The notes under the pieces: model-generated | What the model saw: only the letters and a program-made list of their open reading frames with translations | Told to the model about the DNA's origin: nothing | The model's database searches: none | Part shown: one piece after another, positions 60,684 to 64,000 of the stretch | How the letters are laid out: each line of letters starts with the position of its first letter | How positions within the stretch are numbered: position 1 is the first letter of the stretch | Translations under genes and position numbers: made by a program | Source: Oscarella lobularis | Taxonomy: Eukaryota > Porifera > Homoscleromorpha > Homosclerophorida > Oscarellidae | DNA length: 64,000 bases | Assembly: GCF_947507565.1 (NCBI RefSeq) | Contig: NC_089176.1 | Coordinates: 3,844,001-3,908,000 of the forward strand | Reading direction: 5' to 3'

Positions 60684-62910
60684 TCACTTGTTCTCCAGCA
60701 TTTCCAGCTTCTTTTTCAGAGACGGACACATCTAAATTATCCCATTCATTTCATGTCTAAGAGTCCTTCTAAAAGAACTCACTTTCCCGTGCAAAGTCCT
60801 TTCAGGCAAATGAGCAACAATTCCAGCAAAACCGTTTACAATATCATAAGCATCAAAGCCAGCACTTTGCATCAGTGACAAAGCAATAGCAGATCGATAG
60901 CCAGAGCTACAGTAGGCGTAATACTTCTTCGTTCTACACGGAAAAGAATGTGTGAATGTAGCCAAGGGAAGGCGCATTTACTTGTCGAAAAGTTTCAGTG
61001 CATTTTTCAGCTCGTTAAGCGAAACGTTGACCGACGATTTAGCGTGATCCGTTTCGAATTCAGATGGCGTGCGAATGTCAATGACAACGCCGTTTTCCAA
61101 TAGGCGATCGTAGTCCTCATTCGTTTTCTATTAGACCCAATTATTTGGGGCATGCTCTCTCTCTTTTTCATACCAATGAGACACGCTGAGATTGTATGAC
61201 TGGTAAACTGGCTGTTTCTTCCCATCCTTTCATCCCGTTTTTCAAAACACAGAGAACCTAACTGATCATTAATTTTCCTCTTAATATTATTTATCCCCCT
61301 ACTTGCCTTGTAACCGATTCTAGCAAGCCGTTGTATTGTTTCGACGATTTGGTCAGGATACGCTACTACAGCCAGTTTTGCAGTGGGCTGTATTAGGGTC
61401 CCAACCTTGATCAAGAGTATCAGATGGACCGAGTTAGAATCATCTTTCATTTTCTACCCATATGGCGAAGTTTCCCTCTTCTGCCTTCACAACAGCGCCG
61501 CCCTCTTGTCCGGCGGGAAAGCACAGTGCTTTGTCAATATGCCCAGCATTGTAGTCTTCAATCTTTTATAATATTACAGTATTAAAAAAGAAGTGGAGAC
61601 TACTATGAACAGATCAAACCCTTCTAGAGTCCAAGATAGTGACGTCATCGCCTTTGATTGCCTCCTGGAATTCCGCCGGTTCAAGCCACTTCACTTCTTT
61701 TATGACGTCAGCCAGACAGGTAGCTCCTTTCTAGAAAACAATAATAATTAAAAATTATTTTATTGACTTTATAGGCCTACAAGATTTTGAGCCACGTCAT
61801 ATTGGAAATAGGATGGTGCAGGTGGCTGACCTGACGTCAAAAATTTGACAAACGCGTTTTTCTACAAGAGGACAAATGCGTCTTGAAAAGGAAATTCCGA
61901 TTGAGTCTCACCTCTTGAAATTGCAATGCAAAATTCGTCAATTTTTCTGATCCAATAGTGGAAGAGAGCCCGGCACCAAGACTCTTTCCGCAAGGCGATC
62001 CAGCTCCATGGGCGGGATACACCTATGCAAATTAAATAATTAATTAATTTATTCGTTTAGGATGATGCAACTGCTGCAGACTTTGGTGTCATCAGGCAAC
62101 GTCTTCAGCTTGTTGTTCAAAGAGTCGAACATGAGCCCAGCCATTTCTTCAGCTGTGTATCCAACCGAGCCAACTAGATCTGGTCTTCCACACGAGCCAA
62201 TAAACAGAGTATCACCGGTAAAAGCCTAACGAAAAAAATCAATTATTTAATTTCATTGCTACACGTGGGAAATGGAAATAGTCTCACAGCCTTTGCTTTA
62301 TTTTCATCTTCTTTATTAATCAATATCCACGTGACTGACTCCGGTGTGTGACCTGGGGTGTGCACCGCGCGAATGCTGAATTTCTCGGACAGATGTATGA
62401 TTTCGTTGTCTTTTGTTTCGTAGGGTTGGAATTGGCATCGTTCGGCGGCGCCTGCTCCCATGTAGACCCCCACGCTGGCGCGATCTTGAAGCTCCTTGTG
62501 ACCGGACACGAAATCGGCGTGAACGTGCGTCAAAAAGATTCCTTTCAACGTCAATTCATTAGCATTCAATTCCTAAAAAAAGTAGAATCACGTGGAGAAA
62601 AAATTTCATGGGGAACGCAGTCAATTTGATCGAGCATTTGCTCCCACAAAACTCGATCGCGTCTTTGTGGTCTTTTACTTGCAAGTAGGCGTCAACGTCT
62701 CGTCGCGGATCGACGAGAATGGCGTTTCCGTCGTGGCTGATCATGTAGGAGGCTTGCGCGAGGCATTCGAGGTAGTAGATTCGCACCGAAGCGCCGTCGA
62801 TGTCGTGGACTTCTTTTAGACCGCTCTGCAAGACGGCAATGGAATGTGGCGCGTTTGCACGTGAATGCACCTACGGGTAGGATCACGACTTCGTCGTCTT
62901 CGTTGCGCAT
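60684..62910 (-). CDS. CstB-like persulfide dioxygenase fused to pseudo-rhodanese and rhodanese domains
   Basis: Oxidises glutathione or CoA persulfide to sulfite in sulfide detoxification, with sulfur transfer to thiosulfate by the rhodanese part. Exons: 62875-62910, 62679-62825, 62288-62572, 62082-62225, 61912-62022, 61781-61861, 61620-61730, 61458-61562, 61307-61387, 61174-61257, 60982-61127, 60783-60933, 60684-60731; 509 residues. The metallo-beta-lactamase fold has ILVDPRRDVDAYL, the metal motif THVHADFVSGH, HTPGHTPESV, GDTLFIGSCGRPDL and VYPAHGAGS. Domain 2 has rhodanese structure signals (ILDSRR, YNAGHIDKA, GMKGWEETA) but AYPDQIV replaces the Cys loop, so it is catalytically dead. Domain 3 has VVIDIRTPSEFETDHA and the active loop YCSSGYRS. 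This three-domain order is that of bacterial CstB. Animal ETHE1 lacks both C-terminal domains. No transit peptide is obvious in the 12-residue first exon. One intron is GC-AG. Confidence 0.9.
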
Positions 62911-63118
62911 TCTTGTCTCGTCGCGTTCGAGTGATGCAGCTAAGGGCAGGTTGAGCCAGTTACTGTCTGTGACGCCCGGGCGGGACTGTGACGTGGTCGC
63001 GTCCCCTCACGGCCCACCGCACACCCCCAAGACCACGCCCTCAAGTTCAATAAAGAACGAAACCATTTTATTAATTTACATCAGATGTATGTAAAAGCCA
63101 TGCTCTTAGTGTGTCGAA

Positions 63119-63993
63119 CTAGTTGGAGTTTCCTGTACGGGGGCGCATTCTGAATGTAGGCTTTGCTGTATCGCACAAAATCACTAATATGCATTAAATT
63201 GAAAGAAAAAAATTCTACCTCAAGCCAAGTAATCCTGTGGTTTTTCTAAAACAACTAATGATTAAAAAATAGAAAGCTTGCTGACAATATACCTCATCCA
63301 GGTCAACCTTTACTTGTCTGTACCAGCAGTTCCATTCGTGATCCGTTTTCTAAAATTGCGGACAATTATAACTATCTCTTGAGGCGACAAATTCTAATTT
63401 TACTTCATAATCTTTGATCTGAACAAAATACGGTAAATGTGTTGAAAAACTAAAACTGTATAGAGCCTTGCCTTTTGTTCAAGCTCCTCGTTTCTATTTT
63501 TCAATTCTCTAATCTCGCTTTTGAACTCCTTTCTCTCCTCCATTTTATCTTTTAAATCCTAAAGTAGAGGCAGAATGAGCGCGCAGTGAAGTAGACCAGA
63601 GTAAAAAACAAACAGCAGCTAGGGTATTAACAGTTTCTGAACAAGCTTTTAAATCTTTTCGCGTTTCTTCGAGTTTCTCCTTCGTTTCGTCAAGTTCCTT
63701 CTGCAACGACTCCACTTTCTAAGCAAAACATACAAACTGAGAAGTTGCACCAACACGTTTACCTGATCTTTCTCAGAAATCTGTCGTCTCAGAGCTGATA
63801 AATTAAAGTCGCCCTAAATTCACATGCAAGTGAACGAAGTGAACGTAGACAGTGTAGGCGAAAAATCACTAACGGCGTCTGCAAATTCTGGGGGGTCCAG
63901 TTCTGGAAAGAAAAAAAATGAAAGCATGATAAAAGCGTCGTCTTTTTCAAATGGTACCAAATGTGCTAGAATGAGCAGTAGAATCCAAGTGAC
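63119..63993 (-). CDS. Coiled-coil protein, C-terminal part (5' end off the window)
   Basis: Exons read leftwards: 63958-63993 (partial gene), 63874-63902, 63763-63813, 63632-63718, 63472-63558, 63404-63418 (15-nt microexon), 63293-63349, 63219-63245, 63119-63160; phases agree. The product is a strongly charged coiled coil (VESLQKELDETKEKLEETRK and DKMEERKEFKSEIRELKNRN), then a short Trp-rich segment (EWNCWYRQVKVDLDE), ending TFRMRPRTGNSN. Family not recognised. The last junction is the least sure: the nearer acceptor would give an immediate stop. The intron 63419-63471 has a GC donor. Confidence 0.65.
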
Positions 63994-64000
63994 CTAATGA

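Overview
This is animal nuclear DNA. Genes are split by many short introns, most of them 45-60 bases with GT...AG ends, and they encode metazoan proteins: receptor tyrosine kinases, Fringe, POMK, supervillin, a PI3K-gamma adaptor, a TRAF-like ligase and actins. Compact genes, tiny introns and lectin/laminin-G receptor kinases suggest an early-branching animal, most likely a sponge (perhaps a homoscleromorph). That taxonomic call is inference. I rebuilt the spliced reading frames by eye, and all the full-length genes close to whole-codon totals.

Left third (1-27,000), mostly single-copy conserved genes: the 3' end of an FGFR/RET-like tyrosine kinase (+); a 19-exon supervillin (-); a PIK3R5/6 (p101/p84)-like PI3K-gamma adaptor (-); two divergent, paralogous four-pass membrane proteins of unknown function, head to head; a canonical actin with a CArG box upstream (-); an aberrant short actin-like gene (-); intronless POMK (+); RNA polymerase II subunit RPB9 (-), head to head with a 1091-residue ankyrin-repeat protein (+); and a complete Fringe glycosyltransferase (+).

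Middle (27,000-54,500), a tandem receptor-tyrosine-kinase cluster, here called RTK-A to RTK-D. Each ectodomain carries a SUEL-type (galactose/rhamnose-binding) lectin domain, two laminin-G domains, FN3-like sequence, a Cys-rich module and a Ser/Thr/Pro stalk. A transmembrane helix, a proline-rich tail with tyrosine motifs and a tyrosine kinase follow. RTK-A, -B and -C predict 1297, 1280 and 1279 residues. RTK-D appears to be an in-frame fusion of two tandem copies: one signal peptide, two complete ectodomains and one kinase (2105 residues). Fragments of the ankyrin gene and of the asparaginase gene lie between copies, so the cluster grew by segmental duplication of an ankyrin-RTK-asparaginase neighbourhood. 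Two copies (A and C) have an altered glycine loop and a shortened activation loop.

Right end (54,500-64,000): two type I asparaginases (-) flanking a TRAF-like RING/zinc-finger gene (-); a 500-bp TA-flanked MITE; a small basic protein (+); a CstB-like persulfide dioxygenase with a pseudo-rhodanese and a rhodanese domain (-); and the 3' part of a coiled-coil gene running off the right edge (-).

A possible functional thread is extracellular-matrix sensing. POMK belongs to the pathway that builds the laminin-G-binding glycan on dystroglycan, Fringe modifies EGF-repeat receptors, the RTKs display laminin-G and lectin domains, and supervillin and actin act at the membrane cytoskeleton. The co-location may be chance.
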